Source: Aerococcus urinaeequi
GTDB taxonomy: Bacteria; Bacillota; Bacilli; Lactobacillales; Aerococcaceae
Length of the DNA: 64,000 nucleotides
Assembly: GCF_001543205.1 (NCBI RefSeq)
Contig: NZ_CP014162.1
Coordinates: forward strand, 930,001-994,000
Reading direction: 5' to 3'
The number at the start of each line of letters is the position of its first letter. Within the stretch, counting starts at the first letter, position 1. Positions 1 through 9,009 of the stretch are shown here, in pieces. The notes under the pieces are model-generated. The model saw only the letters and a program-made list of their open reading frames with translations. It was not told the DNA's origin and did not search any database. A program made the position numbers and the translations under genes.

Positions 1-343
1 CATAGGCCATAGCTTCAACTGTACTTAAACCTTGACCCGATAAAACCATTAAGGCAATCGCATTTTGTCTTTGAGCCTTAGATAAATCACCATAAGGATG
101 CGCATTGAGCTGGTCACTCAATGTGGCTTTATCCTCATCGCTACCAATTAAGTAATAACCTTCATTTCTCGGCTTATCTAACCGCAAGTTGAGTGGTCTA
201 AGCGACTCTTCAATATGGCTAATTTCACGATACACTGTGCGTTTGCTTATATCGAGTTCCTCTTGAATATCTTGCTGAGTCACACCTTTTGGGTATGCCA
301 ATAATAAATTCAAAATACTCTTTTCTCGCTCTGTAAAATACAC
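1..343 (-). CDS. PTS-type transcriptional regulator (BglG/MtlR family), N-terminal part
   Basis: The coding frame is open to the left edge, so only about 114 N-terminal residues are present. It starts at a GTG, 8 bases downstream of an AAGGAG ribosome-binding site. The first 60 residues form a DeoR/HTH_11-like winged helix (TEREKSILNLLLAYPKGVTQ, then a recognition helix with SKRTVYREI). This is the usual start of PRD-containing PTS regulators such as MtlR. It is followed closely on the upstream side by the mannitol-type permease gene, which supports a role in control of that system. The PRD and EIIA/EIIB-like regulatory modules lie outside the window, so MtlR itself is inferred from context and is not proven. 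Confidence 0.75.
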   Translation of the reverse strand, partial: MYFTEREKSILNLLLAYPKGVTQQDIQEELDISKRTVYREISHIEESLRPLNLRLDKPRNEGYYLIGSDEDKATLSDQLNAHPYGDLSKAQRQNAIALMVLSGQGLSTVEAMAY

Positions 344-385
344 TTCAATCGCTCCTTAGTCAAAATCTACATGTTATTGATATGA

Positions 386-2197
386 CTAATTTACCTTATC
401 TAACAACTTGCTGTATTGGTTTTGCTCATAAAGTTTTGTAACTTCTTCAAATTGTGCTTTTGGTGCAACTTCTCTTGCTGGTTTAACAGTGTCCGCATCA
501 ACGATAATCAAAGTTTGCGGATTATTTTGTAATTGTGCAAATGGAACTGCTTCAGCTACAAGGTCAGATCCCGCTTTCTTCAATTCATTACGTAAGTTTG
601 AAGCTGCCATAACTGAAGCTGATGGTTTATCTTCATGGAAAGGCACTTGAATTAAAGCCACATTTGCATGTACTTCTTCTTCAACACTAGACGCATCTGC
701 TGTTTCAGCTACTGGGTTTGCTTCTTCTTGAGAGGCTGCTTGCATTTCACCTAAGATTTCATCATAACGGTCACCATCTAGGAAGTTTCCAACTGATACG
801 TGAGACGCCAGAGGCGCTTGTCGTTTAGCACGGTCCGTTAATTCTTCTTGCGTGATAACTAAGACACCCGCTTGATTTTTCAATTTAGAAATGGCTGTGT
901 TGGTAATCGACATGTCGTAACCTAATTTTTTCGCTTTCTTACGTAACAATGAGGCACCCATGGCACTAGATCCCATACCTGCGTCACATGCGAAAATAAT
1001 GCTGTTAATATCTTCTGGTGCAGGAATTTCACCTTCAACTGACGCTGAGCCAGCATTTGTTTCCTCAGAAGATTGGCCTTTTGAATCTTCCTTAGCTGCT
1101 TTTGCTGCTGCTTGGCTTGCTTCAAAGTTATCTTCATCTTGTGCACGGTCCATTTTAATAATTGGCGCCGCTACTAAGAATGAAACGATTGTTGCTACTA
1201 ATACACCACCGATAACACCGATGTATGCACCTGGTGCTGTCATACCAAGGATGGCAATGATTGACCCTGGTGATGCTGGACCAGTTAAGGCTGCGTTTAA
1301 TAGTTGGAAAGTTAATGTACCTGATACCCCACCAGCAATAACAGCTAGGAATAATAAAGGTTTCATCATCACATATGGGAAGTAGATTTCATGAATACCA
1401 CCTAGGAAGTGGATAATAATCGCACCCGGTGCTGATGATCTTGCTGACCCTTTTCCAAATACGGTAAAGGCTAATAGGATACCTAGACCAGGTCCTGGAT
1501 TCGCTTCTAATAAATAAAGAATTGAACGACCAGTTTCAGCTACTTGTTGTGAACCTAGTGGTGTTAAAATACCATGGTTCAACGCATTGTTAAGGAACAA
1601 GATTTTCGCTGGCTCGATAAACACATTGGCTAATGGTAGTAATCGTCTTTGAATAATCCAGTCTACACCTGTTGCAAAGATTGTTGTCATTCCTGAAACG
1701 AATGGTCCCACTGCATAAAAACCAACTAACACTAACAAGAATCCAATAATCCCGATTGAAAAGTTATTGACCAACATCTCAAAACCTGATGGGATTTTAT
1801 CTTGGAATTTTTCATCAAATTTCTTAATCAGCCAACCACCTAAAGGACCTAAAACCATAGCCCCAATAAACATTGGCACTGTTGCTTGACCTGTTACAAC
1901 TTCTGATGCACCAACAACTGCACCCATTGTAGCGATAGCACCTGTTACTGCTCCGCGTTGACCATATACCATAGAACCACCGGTATAACCGATTAGAATA
2001 GGTAGTAAGTAATCACGCATTGGACCAACTAAGTTGGCCAATGCCTCATTTGGAATCCAACCATCTGGAATGAAGAGTGCTGTAATAATCCCCCACGCAA
2101 TAAATGACCCAATATTGGGCATAACCATACTAGATAAATAAGAACCTAATTTTTGAACCGACGCCTTTAAACCTGAATCTTTGGTTTTCTCCGACAT
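386..2197 (-). CDS. mtlA: PTS mannitol-type transporter, EIICB with an extra C-terminal EIIB-like module
   Basis: Membrane permease that imports and phosphorylates a hexitol, most likely mannitol. The start chosen is the ATG at 2197, preceded by AAAGGAGGGG; a longer reading to 2293 has no ribosome-binding site. Residues ~15-345 are the multi-helix EIIC domain with the conserved GIHEIYF motif. An acidic, Ala/Ser-rich linker follows. Residues ~398-485 are EIIB with the phosphorylated cysteine (Cys404) in CDAGMGSSAMG. Residues ~513-603 look like a second EIIB fold in which the Cys loop is replaced by QVPFHEDKPSAS. No EIIA domain is present. At 603 residues it is longer than typical two-domain EIICB proteins. 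The regulator fragment at the left edge is the next gene downstream. Confidence 0.9.
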   Translation of the reverse strand: MSEKTKDSGLKASVQKLGSYLSSMVMPNIGSFIAWGIITALFIPDGWIPNEALANLVGPMRDYLLPILIGYTGGSMVYGQRGAVTGAIATMGAVVGASEVVTGQATVPMFIGAMVLGPLGGWLIKKFDEKFQDKIPSGFEMLVNNFSIGIIGFLLVLVGFYAVGPFVSGMTTIFATGVDWIIQRRLLPLANVFIEPAKILFLNNALNHGILTPLGSQQVAETGRSILYLLEANPGPGLGILLAFTVFGKGSARSSAPGAIIIHFLGGIHEIYFPYVMMKPLLFLAVIAGGVSGTLTFQLLNAALTGPASPGSIIAILGMTAPGAYIGVIGGVLVATIVSFLVAAPIIKMDRAQDEDNFEASQAAAKAAKEDSKGQSSEETNAGSASVEGEIPAPEDINSIIFACDAGMGSSAMGASLLRKKAKKLGYDMSITNTAISKLKNQAGVLVITQEELTDRAKRQAPLASHVSVGNFLDGDRYDEILGEMQAASQEEANPVAETADASSVEEEVHANVALIQVPFHEDKPSASVMAASNLRNELKKAGSDLVAEAVPFAQLQNNPQTLIIVDADTVKPAREVAPKAQFEEVTKLYEQNQYSKLLDKVN

Positions 2198-2243
2198 AAG
2201 AGTTCCCCTCCTTTGTTTAATACACCTATATCTTATCTCGAAT

Positions 2244-2257
2244 CGGAACCGGTTACA
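2244..2257. promoter_or_regulatory. cre-like site upstream of mtlA
   Basis: On the minus strand the site reads TGTAACCGGTTCCG and on the plus strand CGGAACCGGTTACA. It keeps the central CG and differs from the CcpA consensus TGWAANCGNTNWCA at two positions. It lies about 30 bases upstream of the mtlA ribosome-binding site, where a bound CcpA would block transcription. Carbon catabolite repression of mtlA is expected from the family, but binding here is inference. Confidence 0.5.
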
Positions 2258-2389
2258 ATTCATTAGGCATGTAAGTTTGGCACATTTAATCATGACACTT
2301 TTTCCTTGTTCCTGTTTCGATTTTTCTATGATAGACTGACAGTAAAGATTAAATATTGATCAAAAAATCACATTTTAGGAGGATTATTT

Positions 2390-3097
2390 ATGGATATTAA
2401 GATTTTTGATACCGCAAAAGAAGCATCTAAAGAGGTTTTCCACGAATTTGAGCAAGCATTAGCCAACGGTGCAACAACTTTTGGTTTAGCAACGGGTTCA
2501 ACACCAGAGGACTTATATGAATATATTACGGCTTCTGACTTAGACTTCAGCAATGCGACTGCTTTAAACCTAGATGAGTATTTTGGTTTACCTGCTGATC
2601 ATCCAGAAAGTTACGCGACTTTTATGGACAAGCACCTTTTCAGTAAAAAACCTTTCAAAGAAACCTTCATCCCTAACGGTATAGCAACAGATGTTGAGGC
2701 AGAAATTGCTCGCTACAATACACTATTAGATGAACATCCAATTGACTTACAAATTCTAGGTATTGGACAAAATGCGCATATCGGTTTCAACGAGCCAGGT
2801 TCTTCTCGCCATACGAAAACGCAATTAGTAGACTTAGCAGAAAGTACTATTCAAGCAAATGCTCGTTTCTTCGATTCTGTAGAAGATGTACCAACCAAAG
2901 CTTTCTCCATGGGCTTAGCGTCTATCATGAAATCAAAACACATCTTATTATTAGCCTTTGGAGAATCTAAAGCACAAGCGGTTAAGGATATGGTTGAAGG
3001 TCCTGTGACTGAAGAGGTACCTGCAAGTCTGTTACAAGAACATCCTAATGTGACTGTTTACCTAGATAGTGCTGCTGCAAGCCTCTTAAATAAATAG
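2390..3097 (+). CDS. nagB: glucosamine-6-phosphate deaminase
   Basis: Converts glucosamine-6-phosphate to fructose-6-phosphate and ammonia in the cytosol, the reverse direction to GlmS. The 235-residue length is typical of the Gram-positive NagB. Visible motifs are the phosphate-binding [12 protein letters not shown] near residue 35, NLDEYFGL near residue 63 and [15 protein letters not shown] around residue 125, which holds catalytic Asp/Asn, His and Glu positions of the family. The ATG follows AGGAGG at 2377-2382. It is divergent from mtlA and ends in its own terminator, so it looks monocistronic. Confidence 0.95.
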   Translation: MDIKIFDTAKEASKEVFHEFEQALANGATTFGLATGSTPEDLYEYITASDLDFSNATALNLDEYFGLPADHPESYATFMDKHLFSKKPFKETFIPNGIATDVEAEIARYNTLLDEHPIDLQILGIGQNAHIGFNEPGSSRHTKTQLVDLAESTIQANARFFDSVEDVPTKAFSMGLASIMKSKHILLLAFGESKAQAVKDMVEGPVTEEVPASLLQEHPNVTVYLDSAAASLLNK

Positions 3098-3116
3098 CCA
3101 CCAAGTTACTTTTAAA

Positions 3117-3169
3117 TAAACAAATAGCCTATGATAGCGACTCCAAGTCTGTCATAGGCTATTTGTTTA
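3117..3169 (+). terminator. terminator after nagB
   Basis: A long stem starting AAACAAATAGCCTATGA and closing with TCATAGGCTATTTGTTT around a 14-base loop lies about 20 bases past the nagB stop. The T-rich 3' arm serves as the tail. Confidence 0.75.
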
Positions 3170-3346
3170 TAAATACCTTATTACTCCAATTCTTCCTTTA
3201 GTTAGTGTATGCAACTTTCACTCATTTTGCCATTTAGTGGTTGATTGACTTAAAGATACTTATACGACACCCTGTGTTTCTTATTTATTATATCTTCCTT
3301 TTACAAAACTTTCGTATGCATATCGGAGTTTAATAGAGGGTATCGC

Positions 3347-3404
3347 ACAACGCTTTATAAGATAATGGTAAATATTTGCACATCTAATAGAGCGTTGTTA
3401 TAGT
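3347..3404 (+). promoter_or_regulatory. promoter of the SDR gene with flanking inverted repeat
   Basis: The -35 is TTGCAC (3376-3381) and the -10 is TATAGT (3399-3404), with a 17-base spacer. A perfect 8-base inverted repeat, ACAACGCT at 3347-3354 and AGCGTTGT at 3391-3398, brackets the -35, and its right half fills the end of the spacer. That arrangement suggests a repressor operator. The rest of 3170-3346 shows nothing I can support. Confidence 0.6.
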
Positions 3405-3450
3405 GAATAATATAACTAATATTGAATATATCAAATAGGAGGAATTTTAT

Positions 3451-4341
3451 ATGTCTAACTTAAAAAATCCAAAGGAACTATATCATAAAGACGGATTTCC
3501 CAAACAAGACCAAGAGGGCCCGGCTCTGCAAAATAAAATGAACCCTGTACCTGATTGTGGTGAAAATACTTATAAAGGTTCTGGAAAACTAACCGGTCGT
3601 AATGCGCTAATTACAGGTGGAGATTCAGGTATTGGTCGAGCGGTAGCTATCGCTTTCGCAAGGGAAGGTGCCAATGTGGCCATCCATTTCTTACCAGGCG
3701 AAGAATCGGACGCTGAGGAAGTAAAAGAGTTGATTGAAAAAGAAGGTCGTAAAGCACTCTTATTACCATATGATTTTAAGGAAGAGGGAAATGGCGCTAA
3801 AATTGTGTCAGAAACTGTTAAGGCCTTTGGTGCACTAGATATTTTGGTTTTAAATGCAGCGCAACAAATTGCTCATGAAAAGCTTGAAGATCTACCAATG
3901 CAGCAAGTGAGAGACACCTTCCAAGTAAATATTATCAGTATGTATGAATCAGTGAAAGAGGCTGAAAAATACTTAGCGCCTGGAAGTACAATTGTTACAA
4001 CTTCTTCCGTGAATTCATTTAATCCTTCAGTTTCTTTCTTTGATTACGCCGTAACTAACGGGGCAATATCAACTTTCACCGCCCTATTATCTGGATACTT
4101 TGCACCAAAAGGCATTCGGGTCAATGGTGTAGCACCTGGTCCAGTATGGACACCATTACAATTAGATGGTGGACAACTAGATGGTGGACTAGAAAGTTTT
4201 GGGCAAGATACTCAACTAGAACGTTCTGGTCAGCCTGCTGAACTTGCACCGACTTATGTTTTACTTGCTTCAAATGATTCTTCTTATATCAGTGGTGAAA
4301 TTATTAAAATCACAGGTGGTAGCACCATCTCTACTGAATAA
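3451..4341 (+). CDS. SDR-family oxidoreductase (general-stress type, YhdF/YghA-like)
   Basis: Classical-fold short-chain dehydrogenase of 296 residues with the ~45-residue N-terminal extension typical of the YhdF/general stress protein 39 group. The Rossmann nucleotide-binding motif TGGDSGIGRA is near residue 55 and the NAA motif near residue 135. The catalytic Ser is in TTSSVNS. The active-site motif reads YAVTNGAI where the family has YxxxKGAI, so the catalytic Lys is replaced by Asn (codon AAC at 4057-4059). The substrate is unknown. AGGAGG precedes the ATG. It stands alone between its own promoter and terminator. The substitution may mean reduced or altered catalysis. Confidence 0.88.
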   Translation: MSNLKNPKELYHKDGFPKQDQEGPALQNKMNPVPDCGENTYKGSGKLTGRNALITGGDSGIGRAVAIAFAREGANVAIHFLPGEESDAEEVKELIEKEGRKALLLPYDFKEEGNGAKIVSETVKAFGALDILVLNAAQQIAHEKLEDLPMQQVRDTFQVNIISMYESVKEAEKYLAPGSTIVTTSSVNSFNPSVSFFDYAVTNGAISTFTALLSGYFAPKGIRVNGVAPGPVWTPLQLDGGQLDGGLESFGQDTQLERSGQPAELAPTYVLLASNDSSYISGEIIKITGGSTISTE

Positions 4342-4382
4342 TCAACATGCATAATTAAATGATAATGATAAATAAAATCTGT

Positions 4383-4430
4383 AATAAGAGATCAAGTTTA
4401 CCCGTAAGGATAAGCTTGAATCTCTTATTA
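4383..4430 (+). terminator. terminator after the SDR gene
   Basis: AATAAGAGATCAAG pairs with CTTGAATCTCTTATT around a short loop, followed by a T-rich stretch with interspersed A. Confidence 0.6.
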
Positions 4431-4890
4431 TTTATTTAGTCGACTAAATCACTGCTAGCCTTAATTAGGTTACTAAACTGAAAGTAACCCACAAATCACA
4501 TGGTAAAATACTCAGCATTATAGTCATGCTTTCCTTAGTATTCAAATTTATAGTCTTTTATTACTCATAATTCACCATACTATGAACTAAATAGCAACGT
4601 ACAATTCTTATACTCTAACAATTTCGTTGCCTTCTACCCTCAATCTATCACTACATATCCTTTCAACTACTGTGCCTTAATCTTCATTAACTCAGCATGT
4701 TGGTTGCTTTAATTTGTAAACACGAGTAGATGAGACATAGACACTGCATCACTTCTCCTAAAAGGCCCTTTGCTGAGGATTTTAAACAAACAAATAATTT
4801 TGATATTATATGACGACAATACTTTTAGATTGTATATACTTTTTAATAGAAAATAAAAAAATTGAAACGCATGCATCGCTTTATAATGAT
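4431..4890. other. intergenic stretch without recognisable genes
   Basis: About 460 AT-rich bases between the SDR terminator and the DUF421 promoter region. I see no ORF with a credible ribosome-binding site and no strong structure. The only signal is a promoter-like TTGAAA at 4862 with TATAAT at 4882, but the 14-base spacer is short. Confidence 0.5.
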
Positions 4891-4907
4891 ATTTAAGGAG
4901 GGTTTAT

Positions 4908-5576
4908 ATGCTACTTTCAATAAGCCTTAAACTCGTTTTTGGTTTAGTCAGCCTTATGCTAGTCACACGTGTATTAGGTAAAAAAGCTTTGGCGGACGTT
5001 ACTCCTTTTGATCTTATTTATACTTTGATATTAGGTGGTATTTTAGAGGAATCTATATATGACGATAAATTAAATATAGGACATCTTGTACTCGCCCTAT
5101 TTCTATGGGCAGCCCTTATTTACATCATAGAAAGAATAGTGCTGAAAAATACAAGGGTGAGCCGTTTATTAAAAGGTGAACCTTCTGTCATTATTAGAGA
5201 TGGTGTAATAAACTTAAAAGCGCTCTCTAAAAATCATATTGAAATGGAACAATTAAGGACCATGTTAAGGCAACAACAATGTTTTTCCCTTGAAAATGCT
5301 AAGCACGTTATTCTAGAAAGCGCTGGTCAAGTCAGTGTATTGAAAAACTCTCAAGAAGATAGCTATATTTCCTTAATGCTTGTCGACCATGGCATTATTC
5401 AAGATAGGGTTTTGGAAACGCATGGCTTGACGAGAAAACGGTTACTGGATAATTTGAATAAAGAGGGTTATACCATATTGCATGAGATTATATATGTAGA
5501 ATGGTCTGCGGAAAAGGCGTTTTATATTCTAACCAATCATGATGTAATGAATAAAGACTATTGTATAGATGGCTAA
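4908..5576 (+). CDS. DUF421 (YetF-like) membrane protein
   Basis: 222 residues. The N-terminal ~80 residues hold three hydrophobic segments (SISLKLVFGLVSLMLVTRVL; the segment around DVTPFDLIYTLILGGIL; LVLALFLWAALIYII). The cytosolic DUF421/YetF domain follows, including LKGEPSVIIRDGVIN and the downstream helix LRTMLRQQ. The family is widespread in Firmicutes and its biochemical role is not established. AAGGAGGG sits 6 bases before the ATG. It is monocistronic, convergent with glmS, and shares a terminator with it. Confidence 0.85.
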   Translation: MLLSISLKLVFGLVSLMLVTRVLGKKALADVTPFDLIYTLILGGILEESIYDDKLNIGHLVLALFLWAALIYIIERIVLKNTRVSRLLKGEPSVIIRDGVINLKALSKNHIEMEQLRTMLRQQQCFSLENAKHVILESAGQVSVLKNSQEDSYISLMLVDHGIIQDRVLETHGLTRKRLLDNLNKEGYTILHEIIYVEWSAEKAFYILTNHDVMNKDYCIDG

Positions 5577-5625
5577 TATTTAAGAATGTAATCAAAAACA
5601 GTCTCCATATCATAAATGAATGATA

Positions 5626-5663
5626 AAAAAGGCCAAGCAATGGCTAATTGCTTGGCCTTTTTC
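5626..5663. terminator. bidirectional terminator between DUF421 and glmS
   Basis: A-rich then GGCCAAGCAA, a 7-base loop, TTGCTTGGCC then T5. The perfect 10-base stem is flanked by A on the left and T on the right, so it can serve both convergent genes. Confidence 0.85.
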
Positions 5664-5768
5664 GCATAGGTGGTATTGGTTCAAAAACAATGCTTTCCCA
5701 CCCTATTTCTCACATAATTAGACAATCAAACGAGTTAAGCTCGAAAATGTAATTCGTGATAAGGTTTA

Positions 5769-7580
5769 TTATTCTACTGTTACTGACTTCGCTAGGTTAC
5801 GTGGCTTATCTACATCTAAACCGCGGTCTAATGACGCATAGTATGCTAGTAACTGCGTTGGAATGACTGATACAAGTGCAGATAATAACGGTTCTACAGC
5901 AGGTATGACAATGTCATCACCTTCACGGTCTAAACCTTCCATAGCGATGATCAATGTATTCGCTCCGCGTGAACGCACTTCTTCAATATTACCACGTGAG
6001 TGTGCAGCGGTATTCTCTTGTGTGATTACACCGATTACTGGTGTACCATCTTCGATAAGTGAGATTGTACCATGTTTCAATTCACCTGAAGCAAAACCTT
6101 CAGCTTGAATATATGAAATCTCTTTAACTTTCAAGGCAGCTTCACGACTTACTTCGTAGTCGATACCACGGCCGATGTAGAAGGCTGATGCTTTGTCAGT
6201 GAATAATTCAGTTGCTAGCGCATGGATTTCATCTTTGTCATCGATCATTACTTGAATAGCATTAGCAATGATTGATAATTCATGTTCCATATCGAATTGC
6301 GCTTCAAATCCTAAGTCACGACGCAAAGCTTCAGCTAATACAGCCATTACTGCGATTTGACCAGTATATGCTTTAGTAGATGCTACAGCGATTTCTGGAC
6401 CTGCGTGTAATAATAATGTGTAGTCAGCTTCACGTGATAAAGTAGAACCTTTCACGTTAGTGATTGTTAATGATTTGTAGCCTAATTTGTTGGTTTGAAC
6501 CAATACTTGACGACTATCTGCAGTTTCACCAGATTGTGTTAAGTAGATGAAGAATGGTTTTTCACTCAATACCGGCATGTTGTAAGCAAATTCAGATGCT
6601 ACATGAACTTCAACTGGAATGTTAACCATTTTTTCGATGATATTTTTACCAACTAAACCTGCATGCATTGAAGTACCCGCGCCGATGATGTAGATACGGT
6701 CGCTTCCTTTAATCGCATCGATGATTTCTTGGTCAACTGTTAATTCGTTGTTATCGTCAGAGTATTCTTGGATAATACGACGCATTACAGCTGGTTGCTC
6801 ATCAATTTCTTTAATCATGTAGTAAGGGTATGTCCCTTTATCTAAATCATTGGCATCTAATTGCGCAGTATATGGTGCACGTTCGATAGTTTCGCCAGCT
6901 AAGTTTTTAATTGTAACGTCCTCTTCGGTTAAGATAACCATTTCACCATCATGAATTTCAACGTATTGGTCAGTTAAGTCAATTGATGCCATTGCATCAG
7001 AAACGATTGTATTGAAGTCAGTACCTTTACCGATTAATAAAGGTGATTTGTTTTTCGCTGCAAATACTACACCTGGTTGTTCTGAATCGATTAATGCAAA
7101 TGCGTATGAACCTTCAATCACGTTTAAGGCTTTTAAGAATGCAGTTTCTGCATCTAAACCTTCTGTTAAAGCGAAGTGTTCGATTAAGTTAACAGCTACT
7201 TCTGTATCTGTATCTGAGTGGAAAGTCACGTCAGATAGGTAGCCTTCTTTCATTTCACGGTAGTTTTCGATAACACCGTTATGTACTAATGTGAAACGAC
7301 TTGTTGATGATTGATGTGGATGGGCATTGCGAACGCTTGGTTCACCATGTGTTGCCCAACGTGTATGTCCAATACCTGTATGGGCATCTAATGACATGTC
7401 CACTTCACTTTGTAGTTTAGCGATACGTCCTTCTTCTCTAAATAAATGACCATTTTGACCATTTCCATCGACAACGTATACACCTGCTGAATCATAACCA
7501 CGGTACTCTAAACGCTCTAAACCGTTTAATAATACCTCTTGAGCTGATCCATTTCCAATATAACCTACAATACCACACAT
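5769..7580 (-). CDS. glmS: glutamine-fructose-6-phosphate aminotransferase (isomerizing)
   Basis: Makes glucosamine-6-phosphate from fructose-6-phosphate and glutamine, the first step towards UDP-GlcNAc. At 603 residues it is full length. The processed N-terminal Cys nucleophile is in MCGIVGYIG. The class II glutamine amidotransferase domain runs to about residue 230, and two SIS isomerase domains follow ([10 protein letters not shown] and QSGETADS, then [15 protein letters not shown] and the C-terminal [12 protein letters not shown]). AGGAGG lies 9 bases upstream of the ATG. Expression is controlled by a glmS ribozyme in the leader. It is the only gene in its transcript. Confidence 0.97.
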   Translation of the reverse strand: MCGIVGYIGNGSAQEVLLNGLERLEYRGYDSAGVYVVDGNGQNGHLFREEGRIAKLQSEVDMSLDAHTGIGHTRWATHGEPSVRNAHPHQSSTSRFTLVHNGVIENYREMKEGYLSDVTFHSDTDTEVAVNLIEHFALTEGLDAETAFLKALNVIEGSYAFALIDSEQPGVVFAAKNKSPLLIGKGTDFNTIVSDAMASIDLTDQYVEIHDGEMVILTEEDVTIKNLAGETIERAPYTAQLDANDLDKGTYPYYMIKEIDEQPAVMRRIIQEYSDDNNELTVDQEIIDAIKGSDRIYIIGAGTSMHAGLVGKNIIEKMVNIPVEVHVASEFAYNMPVLSEKPFFIYLTQSGETADSRQVLVQTNKLGYKSLTITNVKGSTLSREADYTLLLHAGPEIAVASTKAYTGQIAVMAVLAEALRRDLGFEAQFDMEHELSIIANAIQVMIDDKDEIHALATELFTDKASAFYIGRGIDYEVSREAALKVKEISYIQAEGFASGELKHGTISLIEDGTPVIGVITQENTAAHSRGNIEEVRSRGANTLIIAMEGLDREGDDIVIPAVEPLLSALVSVIPTQLLAYYASLDRGLDVDKPRNLAKSVTVE

Positions 7581-7659
7581 GTTGCAGTTTCCTCCTAATT
7601 TGGCGACATAAAATTAGACCCTATCAATATAGGTGTCTTATCGCATTTTTTATTTGGCT

Positions 7660-7815
7660 ACTACGTACGTGGAGGTAATTTGATAAGGCAAAATGATGGT
7701 CTAGATCATTGATTGCCTTACTTTTTTCCCACCTGTGGATTGTACAACCCCTGAATCATCCGCCGAATATTTCGATCAATTCAGTCCTCGTCACTTGCTA
7801 AGCAAGCCTGGCGCT
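7660..7815 (-). ncRNA. glmS ribozyme / glucosamine-6-phosphate riboswitch
   Basis: The leader of glmS carries the conserved ribozyme core in order: AGCGCCAGG at the 5' end (cleavage expected between A at 7815 and G at 7814), a short P2-like hairpin (CUUGCU/AGCAAG), GACGAGGA, then AUUCGGCGGAUG. A long P3/P4-like hairpin (GTAAGGCA at the start, TGCCTTA at the end) follows, and the glmS ribosome-binding site is about 70 bases further on. In this class glucosamine-6-phosphate binding triggers self-cleavage and mRNA decay. The 3' boundary is approximate. Confidence 0.93.
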
Positions 7816-7863
7816 ATCCCAAAAATTACGTTTGAGATTTTATTAAAAGTAATAGCTCTTTAC

Positions 7864-7892
7864 ATTCTATAAATACAAAAAGATATTGTCAA
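7864..7892 (-). promoter_or_regulatory. glmS promoter
   Basis: TTGACA (7887-7892), 17-base spacer, TAGAAT (7864-7869). Transcription would start near 7857, about 42 bases upstream of the ribozyme cleavage site. Confidence 0.85.
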
Positions 7893-7974
7893 TCTTTTTA
7901 GATGTTAATGCCTATAATTTAACCTTCTCTTAAGAAGATATATAGGTTATCCGCTAATTAGATTGCAAGCATAC

Positions 7975-8001
7975 AAAAAAGAGCCAGGAAAAACCTGACT
8001 C
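7975..8001 (-). terminator. terminator after the LysM/APF gene
   Basis: GAGTCAGG, T5 loop, CCTGGCTC, then T6 on the minus strand. Confidence 0.9.
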
Positions 8002-8047
8002 ATTTGGTTGTATTTTAAATAAAATTTCTTATAGAAGAAACTTTATC

Positions 8048-8758
8048 TTAGTACCAACCGTTAGCATTCCAGAATGCTAAAGCAGCATCCCATGAACCGT
8101 AACGTTCAGCAACATATTTGTCAGCAGCAACTTCTTGCTCAGCTGGAGATGCACCGTATGCTACTAATGTAGGGTTTAATTGGTAACGACCATAGTATCC
8201 ACCTGCAGCGTTGTAAGCTGTGTAAGATCCACCTGACTCACGTTGAGCGATGATTTCTTTAGCTGAGTTGCTTGAGTATGAAGTAGTTGAAGCAGTTGTT
8301 TCAGCTGCTGGTTCTTCGTATGCAGTTTCTTCTGCTACATAAGTTTCTTCAGCTGGTGCTTCATAAGTAGTTTCAGTTACCACTTCTTCAGCAACATCAT
8401 AAGTAGTTGCTTCTTCAGTTGCAGAGTCTTCTACAGTTACTTCGTTTACTTCACCAGTTGTTTCATCTTTTGTAAATGAAAGTTTAGTTCCTGGGAAGAT
8501 TACGTTAGCGTTTTGGATGTCGTTGATTGCAACTAATGCATCTACACTTACGTCAGACGCTTTAGCGATAGCTGCTAAAGTATCACCGTATTGAATAGTG
8601 TATGAAGTAGTTGTGTCATCTGTAGCTTCTAAATCAGCTGAAACTTCAGCAACTGTACGAGCAGACCAAGTAGCTGCTTCTACGTTGTTGTTGTTTGTAG
8701 CAGCGAATAAACCTGCTAATGCAAATGACGTACCTAAGATAATTTTGTTCAATTTCAT
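8048..8758 (-). CDS. secreted LysM protein with aggregation-promoting-factor (APF) type C-terminal domain
   Basis: 236 residues. A signal peptide runs to about residue 28 (VEAA). One LysM module (YTIQYGDTLAAIAKASDVSV to IFPGTKLSF, ~52-98) would bind peptidoglycan. A Thr/Glu/Ala-rich linker covers ~100-165. The last ~70 residues (IAQRESGGSYTAYN, GRYQL, VAERYGSWDAALAFW, ending NGWY) match the lysozyme-like domain of lactobacilli APF proteins. It is likely exported and wall-associated, with muralytic or structural function. The ribosome-binding site is AAGGAGAG. A candidate WalR box lies upstream, which would fit a wall-remodelling protein. Catalytic activity is not established for this domain. 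Confidence 0.88.
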   Translation of the reverse strand: MKLNKIILGTSFALAGLFAATNNNNVEAATWSARTVAEVSADLEATDDTTTSYTIQYGDTLAAIAKASDVSVDALVAINDIQNANVIFPGTKLSFTKDETTGEVNEVTVEDSATEEATTYDVAEEVVTETTYEAPAEETYVAEETAYEEPAAETTASTTSYSSNSAKEIIAQRESGGSYTAYNAAGGYYGRYQLNPTLVAYGASPAEQEVAADKYVAERYGSWDAALAFWNANGWY

Positions 8759-8904
8759 GTGTAAATACTCTCCTTATAAGAATACTGCTTTTTTAATTTA
8801 TTTTTAGTTATCTGCTGTCATCTTGTTGATGACACGCTATTTACCGCATCTCTATCGTGCGACTATATTCTAGATAAAGAACACCTGTCTCATCTACAAG
8901 CAAT

Positions 8905-8933
8905 ATCTTAGCACGGGCATTTTTTTAAGTCAT
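8905..8933 (-). promoter_or_regulatory. probable promoter of the LysM/APF gene
   Basis: Extended -10 TGCTAAGAT (hexamer TAAGAT at 8905-8910) with an imperfect -35 ATGACT (8928-8933) and a 17-base spacer. This would give a leader of about 140 nt containing a perfect hairpin (TGTCATC/GATGACA, 8817-8835). Confidence 0.5.
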
Positions 8934-9009
8934 GTAAATCAGGCATCTGTTAAAGCCTCTTAACCGCCTTGACATTAAATCCGGGGTTTTTGAAAACCTC
9001 GTGTAAATT

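Noticed and set aside
3328-3344. GTTTAA followed by GGGTAT, resembling a SigB promoter, upstream of the stress-type SDR
   Set aside because: The spacing is only 4 bases where 12-15 are needed, and a good housekeeping promoter lies downstream.
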